This document shows positions 11,499 through 21,025 of a stretch of DNA of 64,000 bases, one piece after another. Source of the DNA: Gp13-AA77 sp035946575 (GTDB taxonomy: Bacteria; Acidobacteriota; Terriglobia; UBA7540). Location: positions 12,437-76,436 of the forward strand of contig DASYZG010000004.1 in assembly GCA_035946575.1 (NCBI GenBank). Reading direction: 5' to 3'. Under the pieces are notes generated by a model, which saw only the letters and a list, made by a program, of their open reading frames with translations, was not told the DNA's origin and searched no databases. The position numbers and the translations under genes were made by a program. Each line of letters starts with the position of its first letter. Position 1 is the stretch's first letter.

Positions 11499-12788
11499 CT
11501 ACCCTGCCTTCTCCAGCAACGCGGAGCTGAAACTGATCTCGCGGTTACGGACCATTTCCTCGGTGATGACAAATTCCCGCAGCTTGCGCTGGCTAGGAAG
11601 GTTGTACATCAAATCCAGCATCAGGTCTTCCAGGATCATACGCAAGCCCCGCGCACCCACTTTGCGTACCAGGGCCTCGCGAGCCACGGCCCGAAGGGCG
11701 CCTTCGCTGAACCGCAGCTTCACGTTCTCGAACTCGAACAGGCGCTGGTATTGCCGCACCAGCGCATTCTTGGGACGCGTGAGGATCTCGACCAGGGCGT
11801 CTTCATCCAGATCGTTGAGAACGCTCAGGACCGGGAGGCGACCAACGAACTCCGGAATGAGCCCGTACTTGATCAGGTCGGTGGGCTGGGTCTGATCCAG
11901 CAATTCGTAATTGCGGCGGCTCGGCCCCGGCCCATCCGGACTATCGGTGTGGAACCCCACGCTGCGCCGGCCGATGCGCCGCTCGATAATCCTCTCCAAA
12001 CCCACAAAAGCCCCTCCGCAGATAAAGAGGATATTCGTGGTGTCCACCGGAGTGAACTCCTGGTGAGGATGCTTCCGTCCGCCCTGCGGCGGGACATTGG
12101 CAACCGTGCCCTCCAGAATCTTCAGCAGCGCCTGCTGCACGCCCTCTCCCGAGACGTCTCGGGTGATCGACGGATTCTCGTCCTTCTTTGAGATCTTGTC
12201 GATCTCATCGATATAGATAATACCCTGCTGCGCGCGCTGCACGTCGTAGTTGGCGGCCTGTAACAGCTTGAGGATGATGTTCTCCACATCCTCGCCCACG
12301 TAACCCGCCTCCGTGAGCGTGGTGGCGTCCACAATCGCGAACGGCACATCCAGCATTCGCGCCAGGGTCTGCGCAAGCAGCGTCTTGCCCGTGCCGGTGG
12401 GACCGATCAGCAGAATATTCGACTTCGTCAGCTCGACGTCCGCTCTCTGGCGGCTGAGCAGGATACGCTTGTAGTGATTGTAAACCGCCACAGCCAGTTT
12501 CTTCTTGGCCTTGTCCTGACCTACCACATACTGTTCGAGGAAGACCTTCACGTCGGTGGGCCGCGGCAGGGCGGTCGACTGCAGGGGTACCGGGCGTTCC
12601 GGAGCTTCCTCCTCAAGGATGCTGTTGCAGACCGCCACGCACTCGTCACAAATGTAAGCGCGCGGACGTTCGTCGGGCGAGGAAATAAGCCGGCGGACGC
12701 TCTCCTGGCTCTTGTGGCAAAACGAACAGCGCAAAGGCTCTTCCGGACCCGTCTTCTTCACTCCAGGCTCTCCCCTAAAAGCCCTCAA
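11499..12788 (-). CDS. clpX: ClpX unfoldase subunit of ClpXP protease
   Basis: AAA+ unfoldase that feeds substrates into ClpP. The 429-residue product has the N-terminal C4 zinc-binding domain (Cys21, Cys24, Cys47, Cys50), Walker A GPTGTGKT, Walker B IIYIDEIDKI, the family-specific GYVGEDVE pore region, and the IGF-type ClpP loop is represented by the region around the C-terminal third. Gene order tig-clpP-clpX is the usual one. The first 18 residues are not conserved and a start slightly downstream is possible. Confidence 0.98.
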   Translation of the reverse strand: MRAFRGEPGVKKTGPEEPLRCSFCHKSQESVRRLISSPDERPRAYICDECVAVCNSILEEEAPERPVPLQSTALPRPTDVKVFLEQYVVGQDKAKKKLAVAVYNHYKRILLSRQRADVELTKSNILLIGPTGTGKTLLAQTLARMLDVPFAIVDATTLTEAGYVGEDVENIILKLLQAANYDVQRAQQGIIYIDEIDKISKKDENPSITRDVSGEGVQQALLKILEGTVANVPPQGGRKHPHQEFTPVDTTNILFICGGAFVGLERIIERRIGRRSVGFHTDSPDGPGPSRRNYELLDQTQPTDLIKYGLIPEFVGRLPVLSVLNDLDEDALVEILTRPKNALVRQYQRLFEFENVKLRFSEGALRAVAREALVRKVGARGLRMILEDLMLDLMYNLPSQRKLREFVITEEMVRNREISFSSALLEKAG

Positions 12789-12991
12789 ATCCCGCTAAAG
12801 CCAGGACGTCAACTGCTCGGCGACGGCCATGAACAAAATAGCGCGCTTCCGTTGCCGACGTGTATCTTTTTCATCCCAGAAAGAACTGGATGTGCTCCCA
12901 AGAAGCCAACACTGGGCAAGTCAATAATGCCCCTCACCATGCGTAGCAAGCAAGGGGCCACTCTGCGCAGCAGCCTCTTGACACCGCCCTT

Positions 12992-13600
12992 TCACTTGTG
13001 CTTGTAAACGATTTCATCCACCATGCCGTACTCCAGCGCCTGCTGGGCGCTCATCCAGAAGTCGCGCTCCACGTCGTGCTCGACCTTGGCCACAGACTGC
13101 TTGGTATGCTGGGCCAGAATCTCATTGATGCTGGCCCGAAGGCGCAGAATCTCGCGAGCATGGATATCGATATCGGTGGCTTGCCCGGACACCCCACCGA
13201 TCCATGGCTGGTGAATCAGGACCCGGGAATTGGGCAGCGCAAATCGCTTTCCGGGCGCGCCCGCGCACAGGAGCACGGCCGCGATACTGGCGGCCATCCC
13301 GATACAGGTGGTGCAAACGTCCGGCCGCACAAACTGCATGGTGTCGTAGATGGCCATACCCGCCGAAACGCTGCCCCCCGGCGAGTTAATATAGAGTTGG
13401 ACATCTTTTTCAGGGTCTTCGGCAGCCAAGTACAGGAGCTGAGCTGTGACGAGATTGGCGACGTTATCGTCGATCTGCGTACCAATGAAAATGATGTTGT
13501 CGCGCAGCAGGCGCGAGTAAATGTCGTAAGCCCGCTCGCCGCGGTTCGTCTGCTCGACCACCATCGGTACCAGCGTCATTTGAGCTTCGCTGCGTTTCAT
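12992..13600 (-). CDS. clpP: ClpP serine protease subunit
   Basis: Tetradecameric peptidase chamber working with ClpX. At 202 residues it has the normal length. The catalytic triad is visible: Ser105 in GMAASIA, His130 in RVLIHQP, and Asp181 in VERDFWMSA. The oxyanion-loop region NSPGGSVSAG is intact. It lies 36 bases after tig and 203 bases before clpX. The clpP-clpX gap shows no gene. Confidence 0.98.
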   Translation of the reverse strand: MKRSEAQMTLVPMVVEQTNRGERAYDIYSRLLRDNIIFIGTQIDDNVANLVTAQLLYLAAEDPEKDVQLYINSPGGSVSAGMAIYDTMQFVRPDVCTTCIGMAASIAAVLLCAGAPGKRFALPNSRVLIHQPWIGGVSGQATDIDIHAREILRLRASINEILAQHTKQSVAKVEHDVERDFWMSAQQALEYGMVDEIVYKHK

Positions 13601-13635
13601 CAGCTTCCGTCTCCCGAGACCGCTCGTTCGGGGAC

Positions 13636-14961
13636 CTAACTATTCAGGCCTGCGGGGCTCTCGCCCTCGACCGGTCCCGACACCGTAGCTGTAATTGAGT
13701 GGTTGATTTTGGCGTTCCGGTAGATGAAATCCAGAGCCTTCAGATTTCTGCGACTAGCTTGTAGTTTATCCAGCTCCTCGTTGCGTGTCAAGCGACTCTT
13801 AACTGCCGCTGGCGCCTCGCGCAACCCTTCCGCAATCTCGCGCACGGTATCGTCAAGCTCCTCCGCCGTCACCTCGATATCCTCAGCCTTGGCGACGGCG
13901 TCTAGCAGCAGTGCCTCCCGGACGTCCTTCTCAGCGTCGGCCCGCATCTCCTCGCGCAGTGCGCGCCAGTCAATCTGCGCCGCTTCGGGATCCACACCCT
14001 GGACCGCCAGTCCTTCTGCGAAACGCTCCAGCCGGCGCCGCAGCCGCTCGTCGACCAGCGTCTCCGGCACCGGGAAATTGTAGCTGGCAACCAGTCTTTC
14101 CATCAAAGCCTGCTTGGCGGCGTTCTCCGCGCTCTTCTGCTTCTGGGTCTCCAAGTCTGCGTGCACCTTGTCGCGGAGTTCGCCGAGACTCGAGAAATCG
14201 CTTACGCTCTTGGCGAATTCGTCATCCGCAGGAGGGATCACCTTTTTTTTGATGCCCTGGACCTCGACTCGATACTTCACGATCTGTCCGGCCAGGCTCT
14301 TCCTCGGGAAATCTCCGTTGTAACGTACTTCGAATTCCCGGGTGTCGCCGGCTCTCGTGCCGGTCAGATTTTCCGTAAAACCTGGCACCGTTCGCTCACC
14401 ACCGAGGAGGATCATTCCTTCCTTGGCCTCGATGGGCTCGGCCTCCGCATTCTCCACGTTCTGGCCGCGATAGCTCACCATCACGTAATCGCCCTTGGCG
14501 GCAGGCCGACCCTCGATCACCTCAAAAGTGGCGTTGCGTTCCCGCAGGCGCTCGATTGCCTGATCCACGTCCGCGTCGGTGACCGTCGCCGGCTGCACGT
14601 CCACCTCAAGACCCTTGTAGTCCTTCAACTCGAACTCAGGATAGACCTCAAAAATCGCCTTGGCCCGGATCGGCTGCCCTTCCTCAAACTTGAGATCGTC
14701 GAAGCGAGGCTCGCCCGCGAGATGCAACTTCTCGTCGCGCACACGATCCTCGAAGTACCGGGGCACCAGTGTCTGTACCACCTCGCTGCGAATCTCCTCT
14801 CGGAAACGCCTTCCCACCAACGCCCGCGGCGCTTTACCGGGTCGGAAGCCCGGAATGCGCGCCATGCGCGCATATTGCGACGTGATCTGCTCGCTCTCGC
14901 GAGCCACTTCCCCGGGGGGCACTTCAATGATCAATTCCCGCTTGCAGGTCGGCGATTCCAC
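13636..14961 (-). CDS. tig: Trigger factor chaperone
   Basis: Ribosome-bound chaperone and prolyl isomerase. The 441 residues show the N-terminal ribosome-binding domain with the signature near 41-50 (FRPGKAPR), an FKBP-type PPIase domain at about 155-240 (GDYVMVSYRG, VPGFTENLTG), and a helical C-terminal chaperone domain. First gene of the minus-strand tig-clpP-clpX-lon cluster, so its promoter should lie in the 120-base spacer shared with divergent mutM. Confidence 0.96.
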   Translation of the reverse strand: MESPTCKRELIIEVPPGEVARESEQITSQYARMARIPGFRPGKAPRALVGRRFREEIRSEVVQTLVPRYFEDRVRDEKLHLAGEPRFDDLKFEEGQPIRAKAIFEVYPEFELKDYKGLEVDVQPATVTDADVDQAIERLRERNATFEVIEGRPAAKGDYVMVSYRGQNVENAEAEPIEAKEGMILLGGERTVPGFTENLTGTRAGDTREFEVRYNGDFPRKSLAGQIVKYRVEVQGIKKKVIPPADDEFAKSVSDFSSLGELRDKVHADLETQKQKSAENAAKQALMERLVASYNFPVPETLVDERLRRRLERFAEGLAVQGVDPEAAQIDWRALREEMRADAEKDVREALLLDAVAKAEDIEVTAEELDDTVREIAEGLREAPAAVKSRLTRNEELDKLQASRRNLKALDFIYRNAKINHSITATVSGPVEGESPAGLNS

Positions 14962-15081
14962 GCGTCCTCAGCCATGTTAGGAGGGTTAAAAGTCGTACAG
15001 GAGAGCTCAAGGTGAATCCTGACTCACCGAAGCGCTAGTATAGCATGGAGTCGTTCAGTTTGGACCGAATGACTGATTCGC

Positions 15082-15921
15082 ATGCCCGAACTTCCCGAAG
15101 TCGAAACCGTCCGGCGCGGGCTCGAGGCCCGAGCCGCTGGACGTCGGATTATCGGCGTTGAGGTACTCCACCCCCAGGTCATCGCCGGCCCGCCGGATTT
15201 GTTCGAGGCGAGCGTTCGCGGCCTCATCGGGCGCCTCGATCGCAAAGGCAAGGCGATTGCGGTTGAGTTGCTCGCCAGGAAGGGCGAGCCGCCTCACTAC
15301 CTGCTGGTGCGCCTGGGTATGACCGGGCAGGTGACCGTCGTGTCGCGCGATTATCCCGTGGAACCCCACACCCATGTGCGCCTGGCGCTCGAGAACGGCG
15401 AGGAGATTCGCTATCGCGACGTGCGGCGGTTCGGCCGTCTGCGCTATTGCACTCAACACGAACTGGACCGCGTCTTCTCGAGCCTCGGCCCCGACGCACC
15501 TGACATGAGCGAAGCCGAGTTTCTGTCGGCTCTGGCCGGCCGCCGTACACCGATTAAGAGTTGGCTGCTGAACCAGGGAAGGCTTGCGGGCGTGGGCAAC
15601 ATCTACGCCGATGAAGCGCTGTTCGCGGCCCGGATTCACCCGTCGACGCTGGCGGGCAGTTTGAAACCCGCGGAAGCACGTGCATTACGCCGGGCCGTGG
15701 AACGCGTGCTGCGCAACGCCATCGCGATGCAGGGTACCAGCCTGCGCGACTACGTTGACATCGAGGGGCGTCCCGGTGGGTTCCGTGCGAAGCTCAGGGT
15801 CTATCAGCGCGCTGGCGAACCTTGCGTGCGTTGCGGCACAAAAATCAGGAGAGTCACAATCAGCGGCCGCAGCAGTCACTACTGCCCGCGCTGCCAGACG
15901 AAGAGAGCGGCCAGAAGGTGA
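15082..15921 (+). CDS. mutM: Formamidopyrimidine-DNA glycosylase
   Basis: Base-excision repair glycosylase/AP lyase removing 8-oxoguanine. The 279-residue protein begins MPELPEVET, giving the obligatory Pro2 nucleophile and Glu3. The helix-two-turn-helix region contains LLNQGRLAGVGNIYADEAL, and the C-terminal zinc finger has CVRCG and CPRCQ pairs. Divergent from tig and convergent with the next PEP-CTERM gene. Confidence 0.98.
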   Translation: MPELPEVETVRRGLEARAAGRRIIGVEVLHPQVIAGPPDLFEASVRGLIGRLDRKGKAIAVELLARKGEPPHYLLVRLGMTGQVTVVSRDYPVEPHTHVRLALENGEEIRYRDVRRFGRLRYCTQHELDRVFSSLGPDAPDMSEAEFLSALAGRRTPIKSWLLNQGRLAGVGNIYADEALFAARIHPSTLAGSLKPAEARALRRAVERVLRNAIAMQGTSLRDYVDIEGRPGGFRAKLRVYQRAGEPCVRCGTKIRRVTISGRSSHYCPRCQTKRAARR

Positions 15922-15936
15922 GGCCGGGAAAAGGCC

Positions 15937-15970
15937 AACGGCCCCGGCAACTTCCAATGCCGGGACCGTT
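15937..15970. terminator. Strong hairpin between convergent mutM and PEP-CTERM gene
   Basis: Inverted repeat with arms AACGGCCCCGGCA (15937-15949) and TGCCGGGACCGTT (15958-15970), 12 of 13 positions paired, 8-base loop. It lies between two convergent stop codons, 16 bases from each. No U-tract follows on either strand, so if it terminates transcription it does so with another factor or works as a 3' end stabiliser. Confidence 0.6.
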
Positions 15971-15986
15971 CGGCAGTTCGAAGCGG

Positions 15987-16631
15987 TCAAACTTTGAGCC
16001 GGCGCTTCATGAAAACAAAGACGCCAATCAAACCCGAACCGAGCAAGAAGAACGACGATGGCTCGGGAACGCTGGGACCTGGCTGAAGGGTGATATTCGC
16101 CGAGGTGATCCCGAGGTTCTTGCCGGCGCTGCTCTCGAAGAACGCTTTGATCTCGGCTCCGTTTGTTCCGGTAGGCAGACTGCCGTCCGTCAGGGTCCAA
16201 ACGAACACAAGCGGTGTGGAGCTTCCCACCTCGTTGAACGTCCCCTGGCTCATAGCGCCGTTGCAGAAGAATGGGGTGCCATGTCCATCGCAGCCGCTGG
16301 AATCAAGCCCGCCGGCCATGACGGCTGACCAGTCGGCGAGGCCTCCGGGAGCACTGGTAAGTGTGGCGTTGCTCCAGCCCCTGATGTTGGGAGAAACCCC
16401 CATCAGATAGCCGGAATCGGTTCCGTCAACAAAGGCTGATGAATTAATCGTGAGCGTGATGGTGTAGTTGTTGGTTCCCATCTGCGCGCTGGTTTGGTTG
16501 TAGTTGAGGGTGTAAACGTTGCCCAAACAGTTGCCTGATCCGCAGTCCGGCCCGATCGAGTCACCGAAAGCAGCGGATGCTCCCAGCGCAAGCGCGATGC
16601 AACATGCCAGGGCTACGAGGGGTTTACGCAT
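15987..16631 (-). CDS. PEP-CTERM sorting domain protein
   Basis: Secreted protein of 214 residues. Residues 1-23 form a signal peptide (basic MRK, hydrophobic core, ASA/AFG cleavage area). The C-terminus has the PEP-CTERM layout: VPEPSSFFLLGSGLIG, a hydrophobic stretch, then basic MKRRLKV. By family knowledge this tail is recognised by an exosortase that removes it and hands the protein to the cell surface. The middle is a beta-rich domain with Cys pairs (CGSGNC) of unknown function. No exosortase gene is in the window. Confidence 0.9.
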   Translation of the reverse strand: MRKPLVALACCIALALGASAAFGDSIGPDCGSGNCLGNVYTLNYNQTSAQMGTNNYTITLTINSSAFVDGTDSGYLMGVSPNIRGWSNATLTSAPGGLADWSAVMAGGLDSSGCDGHGTPFFCNGAMSQGTFNEVGSSTPLVFVWTLTDGSLPTGTNGAEIKAFFESSAGKNLGITSANITLQPGPSVPEPSSFFLLGSGLIGVFVFMKRRLKV

Positions 16632-16707
16632 ACTTGATTGCCTCCCGCGTCTTGATCTCCCCCCAGACTGTCACCTTGGATGAATTCTCTGGTTCGCAGG
16701 GCTGCTA

Positions 16708-17397
16708 CTAAGTTAAAAGGCCACGATAGCCCGAAGCCGGACCCAATGCCGGCTGCTCTCGACGCTCAAAGTGCTTGTCGCGAAAGTAATGCTGGGCGCG
16801 GCGACCCCATCCCGTTATGAAATATGCGTTTAGGATCGCTCCGAGACCTGCGCCGAGCAGCGGGACCACCCCCGTTGTGACCTTCTCGGCCAGTTCCGTG
16901 CCCGCCTTTTCCGCGATCCGCGCCATCAGGCGCTCGATCACTTGTTTTTTGATCCAGTCGCGGGTGATGTCCACACCCGCCGCGCTCGCGACTGCCATCC
17001 AGAGTTCCACCTTCTCTTCCTCGGTCGTATACTCGAACCCGTAGATCATGCCGAGCTTCTGGATCAGCCGCAGCGTGATCACGCCGAGCATGCTGACGTC
17101 GGGTAACAGTGTCAGCGCTCCTCCGAACCCAAAACCCGCGCCCTCCAGAATGGCCATGCGGCGGCTGCCTGAAATCGCCCTCTCCGCAACATTGTCGAGC
17201 GCCGTCGGATGCAGGTCAAAAATGTCGCTGAATGTTGTAATCGGCAGGCCATATCCGCGCCTTAACTCCTCAAGGTAGCGCTCGGGCTTCACCCCGAAGC
17301 GCCCGTAGGCTCGCTTCAGCCCGCGCTGGAGTGCGCGACTGATCCGCTGGCTCAGGAACGATTGGCTAAGAAACGACGATGGCTCCGAGTTATTCAT
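16708..17397 (-). CDS. EcsC-family protein
   Basis: 229 residues from ATG 17397, preceded by CAAGGG; the frame extends to 17463 but the extra residues look non-coding. The central part is typical of the EcsC family (DLHPTALDNVAERAISGSRR, then a Gly/Leu hydrophobic segment LEGAGFGFGGALTLLPDVSML). A second hydrophobic glycine-rich segment (VVPLLGAGLGAILNAYFI) follows a charged helix. These suggest membrane association. EcsC was named from a Bacillus ABC-transporter operon, but its role is unknown, and no ABC genes adjoin this copy. Confidence 0.85.
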   Translation of the reverse strand: MNNSEPSSFLSQSFLSQRISRALQRGLKRAYGRFGVKPERYLEELRRGYGLPITTFSDIFDLHPTALDNVAERAISGSRRMAILEGAGFGFGGALTLLPDVSMLGVITLRLIQKLGMIYGFEYTTEEEKVELWMAVASAAGVDITRDWIKKQVIERLMARIAEKAGTELAEKVTTGVVPLLGAGLGAILNAYFITGWGRRAQHYFRDKHFERREQPALGPASGYRGLLT

Positions 17398-17521
17398 GCA
17401 CCCTTGGATGCATCTTGACCGTGTCTGGTAATGCGTCAGGCACGACGGCTCACGGCGGGACAATCACCCGAGAGCTGAAGCGGACCTCTGCTAGACTTGG
17501 GTAAGCGGGCTTGAACCATTT

Positions 17522-18478
17522 ATGTCCACTTATCTGGTCACCGGCGGTGCCGGATTCATCGGGTCGCATGTAGTCGGAGAGCTTCTCGCCCGCGGCGAGC
17601 GCGTCCGGGTGCTCGACGATCTCTCGAGCGGGAATCGCGAGAATCTGTACGGCGCGCTCGGGCGGATCGAGTTCGCGGAGGCCGACATACGCGATCTCGG
17701 CCTGATCCGGCCCCTCTTTGCAGGCGCCGACTACGTGATCCACCTGGCCGCGCGCTCGTCAGTCGCGCTTTCGGTTGAAGACCCCGTGACCTCCAACGCG
17801 GTCAACGTCGGCGGCACCGTGAACGTGCTGGTCGCGGCGCGGGACGCCCACTGCAAACGCCTGGTCTTTGCGGACTCGGCCGCCGTCTACGGTGATAATC
17901 CCGAACTGCCGCGGGTGGAAACTCAGCAACCGCAGCCGCTCTCCCCCTACGCGCTCACCAAGCTCGCCGGCGAGTACTACTGCCGGATTTTCACCACTGT
18001 CTTTGGACTCGAAGCGGTCCCCCTGCGTTTCTTCAACATCTTCGGACCGCGACAGAATCCCCGCTCGCCCTACACCGGCGTGCTTTCCAAGTTCATCGTG
18101 GCTTACCTCGAGAACCGCGAACCCGTCATCTTCGGCGACGGCGAACAGTCGCGCGACTTCACCTACGTCGCCAACGTCGTGGACGCGGTGCTCCGCGCCT
18201 GCACGGCTCCCGGCGCCGCCGGGCAGGCGATTAACGTGGGTGTCGGCGCCAGCTTCACGCTCAACCAGGTGATCGCGTTTCTCAACCGTATCTTCGGCAG
18301 GGAGCTTCGTCCCCGCCGCGACCCTCCGCGGGCCGGCGATGTCCGGCATTCGCGCGCCGACGTGGCACGCGCTCGCGAACTCCTGGGTTACGAGCCCAGC
18401 GTCGGATTCGAAGAGGGGCTCCGCCGCACGGTGGAGTGGTACCGCTCGGCGCTCGACCGGGAACGAGGCGCGCCATGA
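17522..18478 (+). CDS. NAD-dependent sugar-nucleotide epimerase
   Basis: Extended short-chain dehydrogenase of 318 residues. The N-terminus gives the Rossmann motif TGGAGFIGSH; the catalytic centre appears as SAAVYG and YALTK (Tyr and Lys). The best match by eye is the UDP-glucose/UDP-GlcNAc 4-epimerase group (WbpP/GalE-like), with the substrate-side pattern LRFFNIFGPRQNPRSPYTGVLSKF. It overlaps the following deacetylase by four bases (ATGA), so the two are translationally coupled and probably serve cell-surface polysaccharide metabolism. Confidence 0.92.
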   Translation: MSTYLVTGGAGFIGSHVVGELLARGERVRVLDDLSSGNRENLYGALGRIEFAEADIRDLGLIRPLFAGADYVIHLAARSSVALSVEDPVTSNAVNVGGTVNVLVAARDAHCKRLVFADSAAVYGDNPELPRVETQQPQPLSPYALTKLAGEYYCRIFTTVFGLEAVPLRFFNIFGPRQNPRSPYTGVLSKFIVAYLENREPVIFGDGEQSRDFTYVANVVDAVLRACTAPGAAGQAINVGVGASFTLNQVIAFLNRIFGRELRPRRDPPRAGDVRHSRADVARARELLGYEPSVGFEEGLRRTVEWYRSALDRERGAP

Positions 18479-19209
18479 CGCCCGCCGCCATCACGGGCTC
18501 GGTGCTCGCGCCGCTGGCGGCCGGAGGCGCCTTTGTCTACTACGCCTGCTCCGTGCCCACGTCCCAGGTGCTGGGCAAATCGCTGGTGCGCGGACCGGCG
18601 AAGAGCCGCGAGGTGGTCCTGACGTTCGACGATGGTCCCGCCGAACCTTTCACCGGGCAGGTCCTGGACATCTTGCGCCGCTACCGCGTGCCCGCCACGT
18701 TTTTCTGCTGTGGCAAGAATGTGGGGCGATTCCCCGACGTGGTGCGCCGCGCTCAGGCCGAGGGCCACACGCTTGGAAATCACACCTGGTCGCATCCGCT
18801 TCTTTATTTCAAGGGCCGGCCGCGGATTGGGAAAGAGATCGACCGCACACAGGAAGTGATCGAGCGTGCCACCGGCCGCGCGCCCATCGTCTTTCGGCCG
18901 CCGTACGGGGTGCGCTGGTTCGGACTCTTTCCGGCGCTGCGCGCCCGCGGCCTGACCGACGTCCAATGGTCCGACACGGGCTATGATTGGAAGACCCGGC
19001 ACGACGGCGCCGCGATCGCCCGCCTGACGCTGGCAAAGCTCAGGCCTGGAGCCGTGATTCTGCTCCACGACGGCCGGGAGCCACGCGCGCCGGGCGACGT
19101 GGACGCCGCAACAACCGTGGCCGCACTGCCTGCGATCATCGAAGGCGCGCGCAGAATGGGACTGGAATTCGCGACGATCGGGCGATTTCTACCTGCGACG
19201 CAACGGTAG
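18475..19209 (+). CDS. Polysaccharide deacetylase (NodB homology, CE4)
   Basis: Carbohydrate esterase removing N- or O-acetyl groups from a cell-wall or surface polysaccharide. Of 244 residues, about 10-24 form a hydrophobic N-terminal anchor or signal segment. The NodB domain follows with MT1 TFDDGP, MT2 NHTWSH (metal His pair), and MT3 RPPYGVRW. The start ATG overlaps the epimerase stop. Substrate is not determinable from sequence. Confidence 0.93.
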   Translation: MTPAAITGSVLAPLAAGGAFVYYACSVPTSQVLGKSLVRGPAKSREVVLTFDDGPAEPFTGQVLDILRRYRVPATFFCCGKNVGRFPDVVRRAQAEGHTLGNHTWSHPLLYFKGRPRIGKEIDRTQEVIERATGRAPIVFRPPYGVRWFGLFPALRARGLTDVQWSDTGYDWKTRHDGAAIARLTLAKLRPGAVILLHDGREPRAPGDVDAATTVAALPAIIEGARRMGLEFATIGRFLPATQR

Positions 19210-19264
19210 CAGCGCTGTCCTCGGCGCCGCGCCTGCCCTCAGGGCCGCCGCCTCAATTCGGGCA

Positions 19265-20236
19265 TCAGGCCAGAACCAGGTCGGGGTGATAGACGTTTCC
19301 CGCGACGCGGCGCGCGACGGCAATCAGCCGCCGCTCGCCGTTCATCACCTTGAGCAGAGCAATCGCCGGCGCGTGACCGGCCATGCCCGGACCGAACCCG
19401 CGATCGGCGCGCTGCGCTTGCGCCAGTTCAAAGCTGCGCCCGTGCCGCACGTCCTGCTCCTCGCGTCCGCGCACCACGAGCGCGGGGCAGTCGGGCAGCA
19501 GCGCTTCCATGGAAATCAGCAGCTTCGCCGCTTCGCCCGCGGCGGCGGCGCGCTCCACATCCGCCAGGGTCACGGCCCGGCTCTCCATGAATTCCGCCAC
19601 CGCGGTCCGCCGAAGGCTCGCAAGGTGCGCCGGACATCCGAGCTTGCATCCCGTGTCATGGGCGAGAGACCGAACGTAAGTCCCGCCCGAGCACTCCACG
19701 GCAAACTGCGCATCCGCGCCTTCCAGCGCCAGCAGTTCAAACGCGTAGATTTCCACCTCGGCCGGCTCCAGCTCCACGGCCTGGCGGCGCCGCGCCAACT
19801 CGTACGCGCGGACGCCCTTCACGCGCTTGGCGGAAAACGGCGGCGGCGTCTGCTTGATTCGGCCCGTGAATTCCGCAAATACACGCTCCACTTCCTGCGC
19901 CTGCGGGCGGCACTCGACGGGTTCCGCAGCCGCCACGCCGGTGGCGTCGTAGGTGTCAGTCGCAAATCCGAAATGGATGGTGCCCCGATAAGCCTTGCGC
20001 GACTTCAGATAAAACTGCGCCAGGCGCGTCGCCTTTCCGATCGAGAGCGGCAGGACTCCGGTGGCGAAGGGGTCGAGAGTGCCGAAGTGGCCCACCTGCC
20101 GGATATGCAGAATGCGGCGCACCGCTGCGACGACATCATGCGAGGTGATGCCGGCGGGCTTGTCGATCAGCAGCACGCCGGCAGGTTCGGGACCGGTGGC
20201 AGGGGCCGGCGAGGCGGCAGGGGGGTCGGTGGCCAT
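19265..20236 (-). CDS. truB: tRNA pseudouridine-55 synthase TruB
   Basis: Makes pseudouridine 55 in the T-loop of tRNAs. From ATG 20236 it has 323 residues with the family start LLIDKPAGITSHD, catalytic Asp55 in GTLDPFATG, and a PUA-like C-terminus. The frame is open to 20368, but that would run into the end of rbfA and lacks conservation. Last gene of the nusA-infB operon. The C-terminal part from about 250 is more divergent than the catalytic part. Confidence 0.97.
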   Translation of the reverse strand: MATDPPAASPAPATGPEPAGVLLIDKPAGITSHDVVAAVRRILHIRQVGHFGTLDPFATGVLPLSIGKATRLAQFYLKSRKAYRGTIHFGFATDTYDATGVAAAEPVECRPQAQEVERVFAEFTGRIKQTPPPFSAKRVKGVRAYELARRRQAVELEPAEVEIYAFELLALEGADAQFAVECSGGTYVRSLAHDTGCKLGCPAHLASLRRTAVAEFMESRAVTLADVERAAAAGEAAKLLISMEALLPDCPALVVRGREEQDVRHGRSFELAQAQRADRGFGPGMAGHAPAIALLKVMNGERRLIAVARRVAGNVYHPDLVLA

Positions 20237-20288
20237 GTGAGTTTCGGGGCTCAAGGCAAGCAGTCCGCGCGGCTTGGCATCGGCCCGC

Positions 20289-20642
20289 CTACTCGCCGGA
20301 ATGAATCTTACCGAGCAGATCCTCGATTCGCGCCGCTTCCTCGGCGCCACGGTCGAGAACGAAGGCAATCTCGGGAGAGCGGCGCAGCCGGAGGCGATGC
20401 GTGATCTCCCGCCGGACGTAGCCGCTGGCGGCCTGCAAGCCCGCGATGCTCTCCGCGCGCTCCTCGTCCGTCCCCAATACGGACACGAGGACGCGCGCGT
20501 GGGAAAAATCGGCGCTCAAATCCACTGCCGTCACCGTCACGAAGCCGATGCGGGGATCTTTCAGATCGCCCTCGACCATTCCCGCGACTTCGGTACGGAT
20601 CTGGTCGGCCAGCCGGTCGTGTCTGCGCCCTGGAATCATCAT
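20289..20642 (-). CDS. rbfA: Ribosome-binding factor A
   Basis: Small KH-fold protein (117 residues) needed for 16S rRNA 5' end maturation and 30S assembly. Conserved parts are RRHDRLADQIRTEVA at the start, DPRIGFVTVTAVDLSADFSHARV, and RLRRSPEIAFVLDRG. I place the start at 20642 (tandem ATG ATG). The frame continues upstream to 20735 through a low-complexity repeat that is not part of the protein family. Confidence 0.95.
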   Translation of the reverse strand: MMIPGRRHDRLADQIRTEVAGMVEGDLKDPRIGFVTVTAVDLSADFSHARVLVSVLGTDEERAESIAGLQAASGYVRREITHRLRLRRSPEIAFVLDRGAEEAARIEDLLGKIHSGE

Positions 20643-20743
20643 GGTGATTGACTCATTGAGACAAAGGGCCCTTGAGTCACTGGCACAGCCTGGATTCGTG
20701 CAATCGCGCAATGACTCAATCACTCCATCGCCCAATCACTCAA
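20643..20743. repeat. Degenerate CAATCACT/GACTCAAT tandem repeat
   Basis: The DUF503-rbfA spacer consists of imperfect repeats of units such as CAATGACT, CAATCACT and CATCGCCC on the plus strand. It probably belongs to the same class of intergenic arrays as those at 4213, 28580, 48858 and elsewhere. It lies inside a transcribed operon, so it would be part of the mRNA. Confidence 0.7.
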
Positions 20744-21025
20744 TCAAAAGATTTCGATGTCATAATCCTGCACATCGCTGCCCAGCACCCGCTCCGATTC
20801 CGCCAGTACGCGCCGCAACACCTGATCCAGAATCTGCCGGCTGCTCGATATCGCCGCCACGCCGATCGTCGCCTGCTGCCAGAGATCCGTGTGGTCGAGT
20901 TCGGCCACGGCCACGTTGAAGCGGTTCCGCAGCCGGTCGCGGATCTTCAACAACACCGCGCGCTTGTCCTTCAGGGAATGCGCCCAGGGGATCTGAATCT
21001 CGATCGTGAGCACGCCGACAGGCAT
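20744..21025 (-). CDS. DUF503 (YlxP-like) protein
   Basis: 93-residue conserved protein of the YlxP/DUF503 family, regularly encoded between infB and rbfA. It begins MPVGVLTIEIQIP and has the family hallmark HSLKDKRAVLLKIRDRLRNRFNVAVAE near 15-41. The start at 21025 is the one that matches the family; upstream codons to 21094 are not conserved. In other bacteria YlxP is proposed to act in ribosome assembly; a precise role is not established. Confidence 0.92.
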   Translation of the reverse strand: MPVGVLTIEIQIPWAHSLKDKRAVLLKIRDRLRNRFNVAVAELDHTDLWQQATIGVAAISSSRQILDQVLRRVLAESERVLGSDVQDYDIEIF